Shown here: one piece after another, positions 1 through 8,444 of the stretch
Position numbering within the stretch: the first letter of the stretch is position 1
Layout: each line of letters opens with the position of its first letter
Assembly (NCBI GenBank): GCA_903870065.1
Contig: CAIQBN010000083.1
Span: 1-55,124, forward strand
Reading direction: 5' to 3'
Length of the DNA stretch: 55,124 nucleotides
Origin: an uncultured beta proteobacterium
GTDB taxonomy: Bacteria > Pseudomonadota > Gammaproteobacteria > Burkholderiales > Burkholderiaceae_C
The notes under the pieces: model-generated
Seen by the model: only the letters and a program-made list of their open reading frames with translations
Told to the model about the DNA's origin: nothing
Database searches by the model: none
Translations under genes and position numbers: made by a program

Positions 1-893
1 ACATCCAGTTCGATCGGCAAAGCGCCCGCATCTTCCATGGTGTTGTAGAAGATAGGTGCAATTTTGTTTCCCAGGCACACGCCGCCGAAACGTTTGTTGG
101 GTACAAAGGGAATGTCTTCACCAGTGAACCAGAGCACGGAGTTGGTGGCGGACTTGCGGCTTGAGCCTGTACCCACCACGTCGCCCACATAGGCCACCAG
201 ATTGCCACGGGCGCGCAGGTCTTCGATGAACTTGACCGGGCCACGCTTGCCGTCTTCTTCAGGTGTGATGCCATCACGCTTGTTCTTCAGCATGGCCAAG
301 GCATGCAACGGAATGTCGGGGCGACTCCATGCGTCGGGCGCGGGAGATAGGTCGTCGGTATTGGTTTCGCCAGTCACCTTCAAAATCGTGACGGTGATGC
401 TCTGGGGCACTTCAGGACGACTGGTGAACCACTCGGCATCGGCCCAACTTTGTAGCACGGCCTTGGCATGGGCATTGCCCTTGTCGGCCTTTTCCTTGAC
501 ATCGTGGAACTGATCAAACATCAGCAAAGTCTTCTTCAAGCCTTCTGCCGCTTGGCTTGCAACCGCTGTGTCGTCGAGCAAGTCCACCATCGGGCTGATG
601 TTGTAGCCCCCAAGCATAGTGCCCAGCAATTCGGTGGCACGTTCGCGACTGATCAGGGCACACTTTTCAGTGCCATGGGCAACAGCAGCGAGGTAGCTGG
701 CTTTGACTTTGGCCGCGTCATCCACGCCGGCAGGCACCCGGTGGGTAATAAGGTCCACTAGTGTGGATTCTTCACCCTGGGGAGGCGACTTCAGGAGTTC
801 AATCAACTCGCCCGTCTGCTTGGCAGACAAAGGCAGCGGCGGGATGCCCAATGCAGCACGCTCGGCCACATGTTCACGGTAAGTCTTCAACAT
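1..893 (-). CDS. acnB: Aconitate hydratase B (bifunctional aconitase/2-methylisocitrate dehydratase), partial
   Basis: Converts citrate to isocitrate in the TCA cycle and, in this family, also dehydrates 2-methylisocitrate; cytoplasmic [4Fe-4S] enzyme. Only the N-terminal 297 residues are inside the window; the frame runs off the left edge without a stop. The N-terminus (MLKTYREHVAERAALGIPPL) is typical of AcnB, with the HEAT-like helical domain first and then the swivel domain containing VGTGSSRKSATNSVLW and KRFGGVCLGNKIAPIFYNT. The iron-sulfur ligands lie in the missing part. The start is the ATG at 893, with an AAGGAGT-like ribosome site just upstream. It lies downstream of mdh on the same strand, in line with a TCA cluster. 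Assignment is firm. Confidence 0.95.
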   Translation of the reverse strand, partial: MLKTYREHVAERAALGIPPLPLSAKQTGELIELLKSPPQGEESTLVDLITHRVPAGVDDAAKVKASYLAAVAHGTEKCALISRERATELLGTMLGGYNISPMVDLLDDTAVASQAAEGLKKTLLMFDQFHDVKEKADKGNAHAKAVLQSWADAEWFTSRPEVPQSITVTILKVTGETNTDDLSPAPDAWSRPDIPLHALAMLKNKRDGITPEEDGKRGPVKFIEDLRARGNLVAYVGDVVGTGSSRKSATNSVLWFTGEDIPFVPNKRFGGVCLGNKIAPIFYNTMEDAGALPIELD

Positions 894-957
894 GGTCTAC
901 TCCTTCTTAAGTATGAAAATTAACTCTAGCCCTCGCAATGCATGCACATCGCGCTAT

Positions 958-1536
958 CTATTTAGTAGCATTTGGCACCATCTCCTGAACCTGGTTGCCG
1001 GGGCCAACAGGTACCAAGGCTTCTCTTGGTGCGTCGAGCAACCCGGGCTCTGGTGATCGTGCCAACGCCTGCGCCACCAGTAGCTGTTCGGGATGCATGC
1101 ACTCATCCGCCATCCGCTTACCCAATTTTTGATTCATCAACATGGACTTATTTGCCAATTGCAGCCAAACCGCTCCGCCCGCTGAGTCCTCTAAGCGGAC
1201 TGCCCCGGTGCTGGTCACAACAGGCTCCATCAGAAAACGATGCTGTCCAGTCTCCAGCACAAATCGTCCAAGGGAATTGGGGTCTAGCTTGATCGTGACA
1301 TGCGAAGCCAACTCGCACTGAATTTTGCCCAAATAGACCTTATCGGAAATGGCGAGTTTTTCTGCCGATAAGACTGTGGCGCTGTGGGGCCCTGTCGATA
1401 ATGCAACTGGCGCGATTTTCGCGGTGGCCCGGGCAAGTCTAGGTGATGGTTTGCTGGCAATCTCTTTCACTGCGCCTCTCGCGGGAAGTGCAAAGGCCAG
1501 TGCCATCAGCAAAAAAAATGCCCAACGAATCGTCAT
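958..1536 (-). CDS. Exported protein with MliC-like C-terminal region (putative)
   Basis: About 192 residues with a clear signal peptide (hydrophobic run FFLLMALAFAL, then ARG-AVKE), so probably periplasmic. ATG at 1536 is preferred over a GTG six bases upstream because a GGAG lies about eight bases before it. Residues roughly 75-150 contain Cys, a short beta-like stretch, STGAVRLED, VWLQLANKS and a second Cys. This resembles the layout of MliC/PliC lysozyme inhibitors (C, S-x-G-A-R-Y, W-x-K-G, C), but the match is weak and by eye. The final 40 residues are low-similarity and Pro/Ala-rich. It sits between the CitE-like gene and acnB, 15 bases after the former, so it is probably cotranscribed. 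No TCA-cycle role is evident. Function is unproven. Confidence 0.6.
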   Translation of the reverse strand: MTIRWAFFLLMALAFALPARGAVKEIASKPSPRLARATAKIAPVALSTGPHSATVLSAEKLAISDKVYLGKIQCELASHVTIKLDPNSLGRFVLETGQHRFLMEPVVTSTGAVRLEDSAGGAVWLQLANKSMLMNQKLGKRMADECMHPEQLLVAQALARSPEPGLLDAPREALVPVGPGNQVQEMVPNATK

Positions 1537-1551
1537 AAACACGTCTCCTGC

Positions 1552-2607
1552 CTAATGGACACAGGTCGAAAAAAACTGCTGAACTGTGGCAGGTAAAACG
1601 CAACCAGTCTGCTTTGCACGCTCCAAGACTTGCCAGAAATACCGATAACTGGCCCGATCATGTAGGGCGCCATCAACAGAAATTGGCGCCCAATCCGACT
1701 GTAGAGCCCGCGTTACAACTCGGGCGGCCAGGTCAATAACAGCCCCAGACGGTGCCAGAGCACGTAAAATTGGACGAATCTGTGCGGGATGGATGCTCCA
1801 CATTCTCGTAAATCCAAAGGCCGTAGCCGCCATGCTTGCAGCGTTCTCAATCGCAGAAGTATTTTTGAATTCGGTTACAACACAATGGGATGGCACTTTG
1901 CCATAGGCATGGCAGGCACTGGCAATTTCCGCTTTGGCTCGGACAACCAGCGGATGGTTGAACTGGTCTAAAGTGGTACTGTCTTCTGCACTCCGAACCC
2001 CCATCGCCGTATGTGCAATTGCACCGCCATGGGCAGAGACAAAGTCCATCAAACCAAAACTAATCGATTGAACGCGCGGATGCGCGGAAATCTCGAACGC
2101 ACGATGCACCGCTGCAGGAGATTCAAGCAAAACGTGCAATGGAACCACTGCAGAAGTATTCCCTGATTGCATAACGGAGTCGACTGCCGCTACTGCAAGT
2201 TCAACATCGGCGATGCTCTCGACCTTGGGAATCATGACGTAACTCAATAACCGCCCTGCGCTTCCAACAACGATCTCGACATCCGACTCAAAAGCCGGGT
2301 GATCTACTGCATGCAGACGTGCCCCCACACGGCGCAAACCTCCGTTCGCTACCAAGTCACATGAAACAAATTCACTATTAATAAGTGAAGCCACCAAATT
2401 TGCCTGCGCGACTTCTGCTCCGACAGGCGCACCGTCCTCGCAGTCCAGCGTTACATCAAAGACACAGACGCCGAACTCCTGCGTCATTTCAGCTTGAAGA
2501 TGCAGACTCTTTACCATCCGCGCCTCAACGCCACTGTAGTGATCGCAAACAGGCAGCATGCCCGACACGCCCTGAGCACCTAGTAGGACGTTGCGCGGAT
2601 GCTTCAC
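1552..2607 (-). CDS. HpcH/HpaI aldolase / citrate lyase beta-like (CitE-like) protein
   Basis: A 351-residue TIM-barrel protein of the CitE/HpcH family, whose members cleave or hydrolyse acyl-CoA esters such as citramalyl-CoA or malyl-CoA using Mg2+. Visible hallmarks are [12 protein letters not shown] near residue 50 (acidic metal ligand), the conserved Arg/Glu region [30 protein letters not shown] and [12 protein letters not shown]. The start is a GTG three bases after the mdh stop, so it is almost certainly cotranslated with mdh. No citrate lyase alpha or gamma subunits are nearby, so it is not a citrate lyase subunit in practice. Lengths around 350 fit stand-alone CitE-like enzymes. The exact substrate cannot be read from the sequence. 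Confidence 0.8.
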   Translation of the reverse strand: MKHPRNVLLGAQGVSGMLPVCDHYSGVEARMVKSLHLQAEMTQEFGVCVFDVTLDCEDGAPVGAEVAQANLVASLINSEFVSCDLVANGGLRRVGARLHAVDHPAFESDVEIVVGSAGRLLSYVMIPKVESIADVELAVAAVDSVMQSGNTSAVVPLHVLLESPAAVHRAFEISAHPRVQSISFGLMDFVSAHGGAIAHTAMGVRSAEDSTTLDQFNHPLVVRAKAEIASACHAYGKVPSHCVVTEFKNTSAIENAASMAATAFGFTRMWSIHPAQIRPILRALAPSGAVIDLAARVVTRALQSDWAPISVDGALHDRASYRYFWQVLERAKQTGCVLPATVQQFFSTCVH

Positions 2608-2610
2608 AAA

Positions 2611-3597
2611 TTACAGCAAGTGGGCTACGCCAACTTGCTCATCCTGCAATTCTTTGAGTGTCTTATTAATACACTCTTGGCTAAATGCATCAACAGTGAG
2701 CCCATCAACCACGGTGTACTCACCGCCCGCGCATGTCACGGCAAATCCAAACATGGTGTCCTTGGGTATACCGTATTGGCCATCCGACGGGATACCCATG
2801 GTTACCCACTTACCGTTTGTGCCCAGCGCCCAGTCGCGCATATGGTCAATGGCAGCGTTCGCAGCAGAGGCAGCGGATGACACCCCCCGCGCGGCAATAA
2901 TGGCCGCGCCGCGCTTGCCCACCGTGGGCAAAAAGGTATTGGCATTCCACTCCTGATCATTGATCATGTCTTTGACACTTTGCCCGTCAATGGTTGCAAA
3001 ACGGTAGTCGGCATACATCGTAGGGGAGTGATTGCCCCATACTGCCATTTTCTCAATCGATGCCACTGGTTTGGCGGTCTTTGCAGCAATTTGACTTAGC
3101 GCACGATTGTGATCCAAACGCAACATCGCAGTAAAGTTTTTGCGTGGCAGATCAGGCGCGCTCTTCATGGCAATGTAGGCGTTGGTATTGGCTGGATTTC
3201 CAACCACCAATACCCGCACGTCACGACTCGCAACAGCATTCAGCGCCTTACCCTGGGCAGTGAAAATTTCTGCATTCACAGCCAGCAGTTCTGCGCGCTC
3301 CATGCCCGGGCCACGCGGACGCGAACCAATCAACAACGCGTAATCGATATCTTTGAACGCCGCCATTGGGTCGCTATGCGCCTCCATGCCAACCAGCAAC
3401 GGGAATGCGCAGTCTTGCAACTCCATCATCACTCCCTGCAGCGCCTGTTGCGCCTTCTCGACAGGGACTTCAAGCAAACTCAAGACGACGGGTTGGTCTT
3501 TACCCAGCATCTCGCCCGAGGCGATACGAAACAGAATGGCATATCCGATTTGACCGGCGGCTCCGGTGACTGCGACGCGAACGGGCTTTTTGCTCAT
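2611..3597 (-). CDS. mdh: Malate dehydrogenase (NAD-dependent)
   Basis: Oxidises malate to oxaloacetate with NAD in the TCA cycle. 328 residues, the usual length for the cytosolic-type (MDH1-like) enzyme of betaproteobacteria. The N-terminal Rossmann motif is [16 protein letters not shown], the NAD/substrate loop is [13 protein letters not shown], and the catalytic histidine region is [18 protein letters not shown] sits before the ATG at 3597. It heads the leftward run mdh, CitE-like, MliC-like, acnB, and is divergent from the GntR regulator at 3789. A promoter-like pair (TTGACT, 17 bases, GTAAAC) lies at 3681-3709, close to the regulator's presumed operator, so shared control is likely. Confidence 0.96.
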   Translation of the reverse strand: MSKKPVRVAVTGAAGQIGYAILFRIASGEMLGKDQPVVLSLLEVPVEKAQQALQGVMMELQDCAFPLLVGMEAHSDPMAAFKDIDYALLIGSRPRGPGMERAELLAVNAEIFTAQGKALNAVASRDVRVLVVGNPANTNAYIAMKSAPDLPRKNFTAMLRLDHNRALSQIAAKTAKPVASIEKMAVWGNHSPTMYADYRFATIDGQSVKDMINDQEWNANTFLPTVGKRGAAIIAARGVSSAASAANAAIDHMRDWALGTNGKWVTMGIPSDGQYGIPKDTMFGFAVTCAGGEYTVVDGLTVDAFSQECINKTLKELQDEQVGVAHLL

Positions 3598-3680
3598 GAT
3601 GGTAACTCCAGGAAGTGTTGTAAAAAAGGCAACTGTCCGTGGATCCAGGATCGCACCTGAATCCCCCAGAATGTTTTGGA

Positions 3681-3709
3681 GTTTACCTCTGAAATTAGTT
3701 CAAAGTCAA
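3681..3709 (-). promoter_or_regulatory. Candidate mdh promoter
   Basis: On the minus strand, TTGACT (3704-3709) is followed after 17 bases by GTAAAC (3681-3686), about 85 bases before the mdh ATG. The -35 is good and the -10 poor. The palindrome at 3721-3732 lies just upstream of the -35. Reading by eye only. Confidence 0.4.
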
Positions 3710-3710
3710 C

Positions 3711-3750
3711 TTGTCTTATGTCTTATATAAGATATGATTCAATTCGAATT
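3711..3750 (+). promoter_or_regulatory. Candidate gntR promoter with embedded palindromic operator
   Basis: TTGTCT (3711-3716) and TATGAT (3733-3738) are separated by 16 bases. The perfect palindrome tcttatataaga (3721-3732) fills most of the spacer, and an extra cttat half-site lies just before it. A second perfect palindrome, aattcgaatt, is at 3741-3750 near the expected transcription start. An operator between -35 and -10 is a common autorepression layout, and GntR regulators bind short inverted repeats. It lies between the divergent mdh and gntR genes and could control both. Confidence 0.5.
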
Positions 3751-3788
3751 CGAGACTGACTCCAAGCTGACTTTTGACCCCTATTTTC

Positions 3789-4598
3789 ATGTCCGCCCAG
3801 CCCCCATTTCTAGCCGTCAACTCGCCCACACAAGACACACCAATCGGTGGACTTGCGTCTGCTGCGCAGCAAACTCCAGCGTTCAGCCCCCTGTATCAGC
3901 AAATCAAGGTGTTGATCCTGCAGAGTCTGCAGGCCGGCGAGTGGAAGCCAAGTGCTTCTATACCAAGCGAGATGGAACTTGCATCGCGTTTCAAGGTCAG
4001 TCAGGGCACCGTGCGAAAGGCCATTGATGAATTGGCTGCGGAAAATTTGCTCGTAAGACGCCAAGGCAAGGGCACGTTTGTTGCGACACATGCCGAACGC
4101 CAGATTCAGTACCGATTTCTCAAATTGATCCCTGACAACGGCGATCCGAGCAGCGAGGGTCCCGCCCAACGCAACATAATTGATTGCAAGCGCGCGCGCG
4201 CATCCGTTGAGATTGCGCGTGCACTTGCAATCCGAAGCGGGGATGCAGTATTGCAAGTCCGTCGCGTACTTTCATTTGCATCTATTCCGACCATCCTTGA
4301 GGACTTATGGTTGCCCGCGGCCCCTTTCAAGGGGCTTACCGCTGAACGCCTGCGCGACTACAACGGACCAATGTATGCATTGTTCGAGACCGAATTTGAC
4401 GTCAGGATGGTGCGTGCCGAAGAAAAAATTAGAGCCGTTTTGCCCGACTCAGAACAGTGCGAACTACTAAAAACCAGTGCTCAATCGCCATTGTTGAGTG
4501 TGGAACGGATTGCATACACCTATAACGATGTTCCAATGGAGGTACGTCGCGGTCTTTACGTCACCAGCAGGCATTACTATCGAAACGCTCTTAGCTGA
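3789..4598 (+). CDS. GntR family transcriptional regulator, HutC/UTRA subfamily
   Basis: A 269-residue regulator counted from the ATG at 3789. A TTG five codons upstream is also open but less likely. Residues about 35-105 form the winged helix-turn-helix (PLYQQIKVLIL, ASIPSEMELASRFKVSQGTVRKAIDELAAENLLVRRQGKGTFVA in pieces), followed by a UTRA ligand-binding domain to the C-terminus (VLQVRRVLSF, ILEDLWLP, LSVERIAYTYNDVPMEVRRGLYVTSRHYYRN in pieces). It lies between divergent mdh and the codirectional sdh-gltA run, so I infer it controls TCA genes in response to a small metabolite. The ligand cannot be deduced. A palindromic site overlaps its own promoter, suggesting autoregulation. Confidence 0.88.
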   Translation: MSAQPPFLAVNSPTQDTPIGGLASAAQQTPAFSPLYQQIKVLILQSLQAGEWKPSASIPSEMELASRFKVSQGTVRKAIDELAAENLLVRRQGKGTFVATHAERQIQYRFLKLIPDNGDPSSEGPAQRNIIDCKRARASVEIARALAIRSGDAVLQVRRVLSFASIPTILEDLWLPAAPFKGLTAERLRDYNGPMYALFETEFDVRMVRAEEKIRAVLPDSEQCELLKTSAQSPLLSVERIAYTYNDVPMEVRRGLYVTSRHYYRNALS

Positions 4599-4632
4599 AT
4601 AGTTTTATTAATGCAAGTCCAGCGTCAGGCTG

Positions 4633-4661
4633 TTGCAGTGCAATAGAATTTTGGCTAACAC
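4633..4661 (+). promoter_or_regulatory. Weak candidate sdhC promoter
   Basis: TTGCAG (4633-4638) and TAACAC (4656-4661) are separated by exactly 17 bases, about 40 bases before the sdhC start. The match to a sigma-70 promoter is modest, and readthrough from gntR is equally possible. Confidence 0.3.
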
Positions 4662-4702
4662 CACCAATAATTACGTCCGGTTTCACCCAGAAAGCGCATC
4701 CC

Positions 4703-5146
4703 ATGTCTGAGCTCAAGTCCGCACCACGCGCCAAACGACCCGAATTTCGGAACATTAACGCCTTCAACGATTTACCCGGCTACCGGTGGCCGCTCGGGTC
4801 GATAGTCTCGGGAATGCATAGGGCTAGCGGATTGATTTTGTTTTTGTTGATGCCCTTCATCATCTGGATGTTTGACACCTCCGTGAGCTCAGAGTTTTCA
4901 TATGCAAAATTTACAGCAGCGTTTAACCTCGGCATTGGATTTGTTCCAGGTGTCGTAATCAAATTGATTGCCCTCGGAATCATTTGGGCCTATCTGCACC
5001 ACTTCTTCGCTGGACTGCGCCACATCCGTATGGATATTTTCCACACGGTGAGTAAGGAAGCAGGCAAATCCACAGCCCAAGCGACGCTGGCGCTGAGCCT
5101 AGGCTTGACAGCGGCACTGGGTGCCAAATTGTTTGGCCTGTACTAA
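4703..5146 (+). CDS. sdhC: Succinate dehydrogenase cytochrome b556 subunit
   Basis: Membrane anchor subunit of complex II that binds heme b with SdhD and passes electrons to ubiquinone. 147 residues with three hydrophobic helices (about 38-58, 75-105 and 120-145). The family signature is present: RPEFRNINAF near the start, the segment GSIVSGMHRASGLIL with the Ser/Arg of the quinone site, and HHFFAGLRHIRMD, whose His is the expected heme ligand region. It is the first gene of sdhCDAB-sdhE-gltA, all on the plus strand with short gaps. The start ATG at 4703 fits the family N-terminus. Confidence 0.93.
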   Translation: MSELKSAPRAKRPEFRNINAFNDLPGYRWPLGSIVSGMHRASGLILFLLMPFIIWMFDTSVSSEFSYAKFTAAFNLGIGFVPGVVIKLIALGIIWAYLHHFFAGLRHIRMDIFHTVSKEAGKSTAQATLALSLGLTAALGAKLFGLY

Positions 5147-5205
5147 GTACTAACTGGCTTCACTTCGACTACCCGTCTTTCAATCTATTTTTCCAGGAAA
5201 TCACC

Positions 5206-5571
5206 ATGTCTGTTAACTATGGCTCCAAGCGCACGGTCGTCGGCGCCCATTACGGCCTGCGCGATTGGCTAGCTCAGCGTGTCACCGGTTTATTGATGGC
5301 CCTTTTCACATTGATTGTGGTCGCGCAGGTACTCTTTACAAAAGGTTCAATGGGCTACGACAAATGGTCTGGAATCTTTTCAACGCAATGGATGAAAACG
5401 TTGACCTTTTGTGTCATTCTCGCCTTGCTCTACCACGCTTGGGTAGGTATGCGTGAAATTTTCATGGACTACGTCAAACCGGTCTCGGTACGACTGTCGC
5501 TCCAAGTGTTCGCCATTGTCTGGCTCGTGGGTTGCGCGGGTTGGGCTATTCAGGTTCTATGGCGCGTTTAA
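5206..5571 (+). CDS. sdhD: Succinate dehydrogenase membrane anchor subunit
   Basis: Second membrane anchor of complex II. 121 residues, with three predicted transmembrane stretches (about 23-45, 60-80 and 95-118). The N-terminal YGSKRTVVGAHYGLRDWLAQRVTG and FCVILALLYHAWVGMREIFMDYVK in pieces are characteristic: the His and the Tyr-x-x-x Asp-Tyr region shape the heme and quinone site. A CCAGGAAATC ribosome-site-like stretch precedes the ATG. It sits 59 bases after sdhC and 27 before sdhA. Confidence 0.92.
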   Translation: MSVNYGSKRTVVGAHYGLRDWLAQRVTGLLMALFTLIVVAQVLFTKGSMGYDKWSGIFSTQWMKTLTFCVILALLYHAWVGMREIFMDYVKPVSVRLSLQVFAIVWLVGCAGWAIQVLWRV

Positions 5572-5598
5572 TCCCACCGAATTATTGAGACTGAATCC

Positions 5599-7389
5599 AT
5601 GACCTATCCCGTTACAACAAGAAAATTTGACGTTGTCATCGTCGGCGCCGGCGGCTCTGGCATGCGCGCATCGCTGCAACTAGCGCGTGCCGGGCTCAAT
5701 GTGGCCGTTCTGAGCAAAGTGTTTCCCACCCGTTCGCACACAGTTGCCGCACAGGGCGGAATTGGTGCCTCATTGGGCAACATGAACGATGACAATTGGC
5801 ATTACCACTTCTACGACACGATCAAGGGGTCGGACTGGCTTGGTGACCAGGACGCAATTGAGTTCATGTGCCGCGAGGCTCCAAAAGTCGTATACGACCT
5901 GGAGCACATGGGCATGCCCTTCGACCGCAACCCAGACGGCACAATTTACCAACGCCCATTTGGCGGGCATACCGCCAACTACGGAGAAAAAGCGGTTGAA
6001 CGTGCCTGCGCTGCGGCCGACCGAACTGGGCACGCAATGCTTCACACTCTTTACCAGAAGAACGTTGAGGCCAGGACCAGCTTCTTTGTTGAGTGGATGG
6101 CGTTGGACCTGATTCGCGATACAGATGGTGATGTAGTTGGTGTAACTGCCTTGGAAATGGAGACTGGCGACCTGCACGTTTTACATGCCAAGACTGTTCT
6201 ACTTGCCACGGGCGGTGCCGGTCGCATCTTCGCAGCTTCGACCAATGCCTTCATCAACACCGGCGACGGTTTGGGCATGGCAGCCCGAGCAGGCATCCCG
6301 CTCGAAGACATGGAGTTCTGGCAGTTCCATCCAACAGGCGTAGCTGGCGCGGGTGTCCTGCTGACCGAAGGCTGCCGGGGTGAAGGTGCAATTTTGCTCA
6401 ACAGCAATGGTGAACGCTTCATGGAACGCTACGCCCCGACGCTGAAAGACTTGGCTCCGCGGGATTTCGTGTCGCGCTCAATGGACCAAGAAATCAAGGA
6501 AGGCCGCGGCTGTGGGCCTAACAAGGACTACGTGCTGCTCAAACTCGATCATCTGGGTGCAGAAACCATTCACAAACGTTTGCCTTCGGTTTACGAGATC
6601 GGTGTGAATTTTGCCAATGTCGACATTACCCGTGAACCGATCCCTGTAGTACCAACCATTCATTATCAGATGGGCGGCATCCCGACCAATGTCAATGGCC
6701 AAGTTGTCATTCCTGACGGTACAGTCCACAACTCAGTGGTTAATGGCCTCTACGCAGTAGGCGAGTGCTCATGCGTTAGCGTCCACGGCGCAAACCGTTT
6801 GGGGACCAATTCATTGCTTGATCTCCTGGTGTTCGGCCGTGCGGCTGGAAATCACATCGTTGAGTTTGCGAGCAAAACCAAAGCGCATAAGCCATTGCCC
6901 GCAAACGCTGCAGAACGCACGATTGAGCGTCTGTCGCGACTTGATAACTCCAGCAATGGTGAGTACGCACAGGACGTCGCGGACGCATTGCGCGCGAGCA
7001 TGCAACTGCATGCTGGCGTATTCCGAACGCAGGCAAGCATGGATCAGGGCGTCATTAAAGTCGCAGAACTGCGTCAACGCGTCAATGCAATAGCGTTGAA
7101 AGATAAATCCAAGGTTTTCAATACCGCACGTATTGAAGCTTTGGAAGTAGACAATCTGATTGAGGCAGCTCAGGCAACCATAGTTTCCGCAGCGGCACGT
7201 CATGAAAGTCGGGGGGCCCATACCGTCAACGACTATGGAGACACATCCGAGCATCCGAACGGTCGCAATGACACCGACTGGCATAAACATACCCTGTGGC
7301 ACAGCGCAAGCAATTCGCTGAGTTACAAACCTGTGCAGATGAAGCCGTTAACTGTGGACTCTGTTCCGCTCAAAGTCAGAACGTTCTGA
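5599..7389 (+). CDS. sdhA: Succinate dehydrogenase flavoprotein subunit
   Basis: Catalytic subunit of complex II, oxidising succinate to fumarate with covalently bound FAD. 596 residues, full length. The FAD dinucleotide fold is VVIVGAGGSGMRASLQLA at residues 13-30. His47 in TRSHTVAAQGG is the expected covalent flavin site. Substrate-site motifs are FWQFHPTG, TEGCRGEGA and the catalytic-Arg region APRDFVSRSM. ECSCVSVHGANRLGTNSLLDLLVFGR follows in pieces, and the C-terminal domain ends in DTDWHKHTLW and LKVRTF. The dedicated flavinylation factor SdhE is encoded two genes downstream. Confidence 0.97.
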   Translation: MTYPVTTRKFDVVIVGAGGSGMRASLQLARAGLNVAVLSKVFPTRSHTVAAQGGIGASLGNMNDDNWHYHFYDTIKGSDWLGDQDAIEFMCREAPKVVYDLEHMGMPFDRNPDGTIYQRPFGGHTANYGEKAVERACAAADRTGHAMLHTLYQKNVEARTSFFVEWMALDLIRDTDGDVVGVTALEMETGDLHVLHAKTVLLATGGAGRIFAASTNAFINTGDGLGMAARAGIPLEDMEFWQFHPTGVAGAGVLLTEGCRGEGAILLNSNGERFMERYAPTLKDLAPRDFVSRSMDQEIKEGRGCGPNKDYVLLKLDHLGAETIHKRLPSVYEIGVNFANVDITREPIPVVPTIHYQMGGIPTNVNGQVVIPDGTVHNSVVNGLYAVGECSCVSVHGANRLGTNSLLDLLVFGRAAGNHIVEFASKTKAHKPLPANAAERTIERLSRLDNSSNGEYAQDVADALRASMQLHAGVFRTQASMDQGVIKVAELRQRVNAIALKDKSKVFNTARIEALEVDNLIEAAQATIVSAAARHESRGAHTVNDYGDTSEHPNGRNDTDWHKHTLWHSASNSLSYKPVQMKPLTVDSVPLKVRTF

Positions 7390-7440
7390 AATCGTGTCGG
7401 ACTGACCCTTTGCAAGTGCCCCAATCCGTTAGGTAATCCT

Positions 7441-8145
7441 ATGACAAAACGTACTTTTTCCATCTATCGCTACGATCCTGACAAGGATGCCAAGCCCTAC
7501 ATGCAGACGATTGAGGTCGAGCTGGACGGTAGCGAGCGCATGTTGCTCGACGCCTTGATGAAGCTCAAGGCATTGGACCCAACAATTTCGTTTCGCAGGT
7601 CCTGCCGCGAGGGCGTTTGCGGATCTGATGCCATGAATATAAATGGCAAGAACGGCTTGGCTTGCCTGACCAACATGTTGACATTGCCGGGAACCATCGT
7701 ACTCAAGCCACTACCGGGTCTGCCGGTTATTCGTGACCTCATTGTGGACATGACACAGTTTTTTAAACAGTACAACTCCATTAAGCCCTATTTAATCAAC
7801 GACACCGTTCCGCCAGAAAAAGAACGCCTGCAAAGCCCCGAAGAACGGGAAGAACTCAACGGTCTTTACGAATGCATACTGTGCGCAAGCTGCTCGACTA
7901 GCTGCCCGAGCTTCTGGTGGAACCCAGACAAATTTGTTGGACCGGCCGGATTGCTGCAGGCGTACCGATTCCTTGCCGACAGTCGTGACCAAGCGACCGG
8001 CAGTCGACTGGATAACCTGGAAGATCCGTATCGCTTATTTCGGTGCCACAGCATTATGAATTGCGTCGATGTTTGTCCAAAGGGTTTGAATCCAACCAAG
8101 GCCATCGGAAAGATCAAGGAAATGATGGTATTGCGCGCAGTTTGA
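7441..8145 (+). CDS. sdhB: Succinate dehydrogenase iron-sulfur subunit
   Basis: Electron-transfer subunit linking SdhA flavin to the membrane anchor. 234 residues. The N-terminal ferredoxin domain has the [2Fe-2S] ligands Cys55, Cys60, Asp63 and Cys75 in SCREGVCGSDAMN and GLAC. The C-terminal domain carries YECILCASCSTSCPSFWW for the [4Fe-4S] cluster, with FRCHSIMNCVDVCPKGLNP completing the [4Fe-4S] and [3Fe-4S] sites. All expected ligands are present. It starts 51 bases after sdhA, and its stop is one base before sdhE. Confidence 0.97.
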   Translation: MTKRTFSIYRYDPDKDAKPYMQTIEVELDGSERMLLDALMKLKALDPTISFRRSCREGVCGSDAMNINGKNGLACLTNMLTLPGTIVLKPLPGLPVIRDLIVDMTQFFKQYNSIKPYLINDTVPPEKERLQSPEEREELNGLYECILCASCSTSCPSFWWNPDKFVGPAGLLQAYRFLADSRDQATGSRLDNLEDPYRLFRCHSIMNCVDVCPKGLNPTKAIGKIKEMMVLRAV

Positions 8146-8146
8146 T

Positions 8147-8434
8147 ATGCATTATGTCGACGGCGATTTGCTGGATGAGCGAGGACTAAGCAAACTAAAG
8201 TGGAGATGTCGTCGAGGGCTGCTCGAAAACGATCTGTTTATTGAACGTTTCTTTCGGCAATTCTCTACATCGTTGACAGTAAGGCAGGCAGCGGCACTGG
8301 AGCTATTAATGGGATTGAGTGACAACGATTTGTTAGATGTTCAATTGGCGCGTAAATCATTGGCACAGGTATCCGGCGAACTTGACCGTGCAGACGTTCA
8401 GGAAATTTTGAGTATGTTGAGAAAAAACTGTTGA
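8147..8434 (+). CDS. sdhE: FAD assembly factor SdhE
   Basis: Small cytoplasmic five-helix protein of the SdhE/YgfY/CptB family (Sdh5 in mitochondria) that promotes covalent attachment of FAD to SdhA. 95 residues. The diagnostic motif is [18 protein letters not shown] near residues 18-35, matching the conserved RRGM(L)xE(L/N)D. The start codon lies one base after the sdhB stop, so translation is probably coupled, and gltA follows after ten bases. Placement between sdhB and gltA is common in betaproteobacteria. Confidence 0.9.
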   Translation: MHYVDGDLLDERGLSKLKWRCRRGLLENDLFIERFFRQFSTSLTVRQAAALELLMGLSDNDLLDVQLARKSLAQVSGELDRADVQEILSMLRKNC

Positions 8435-8444
8435 AAGGTCGAAA

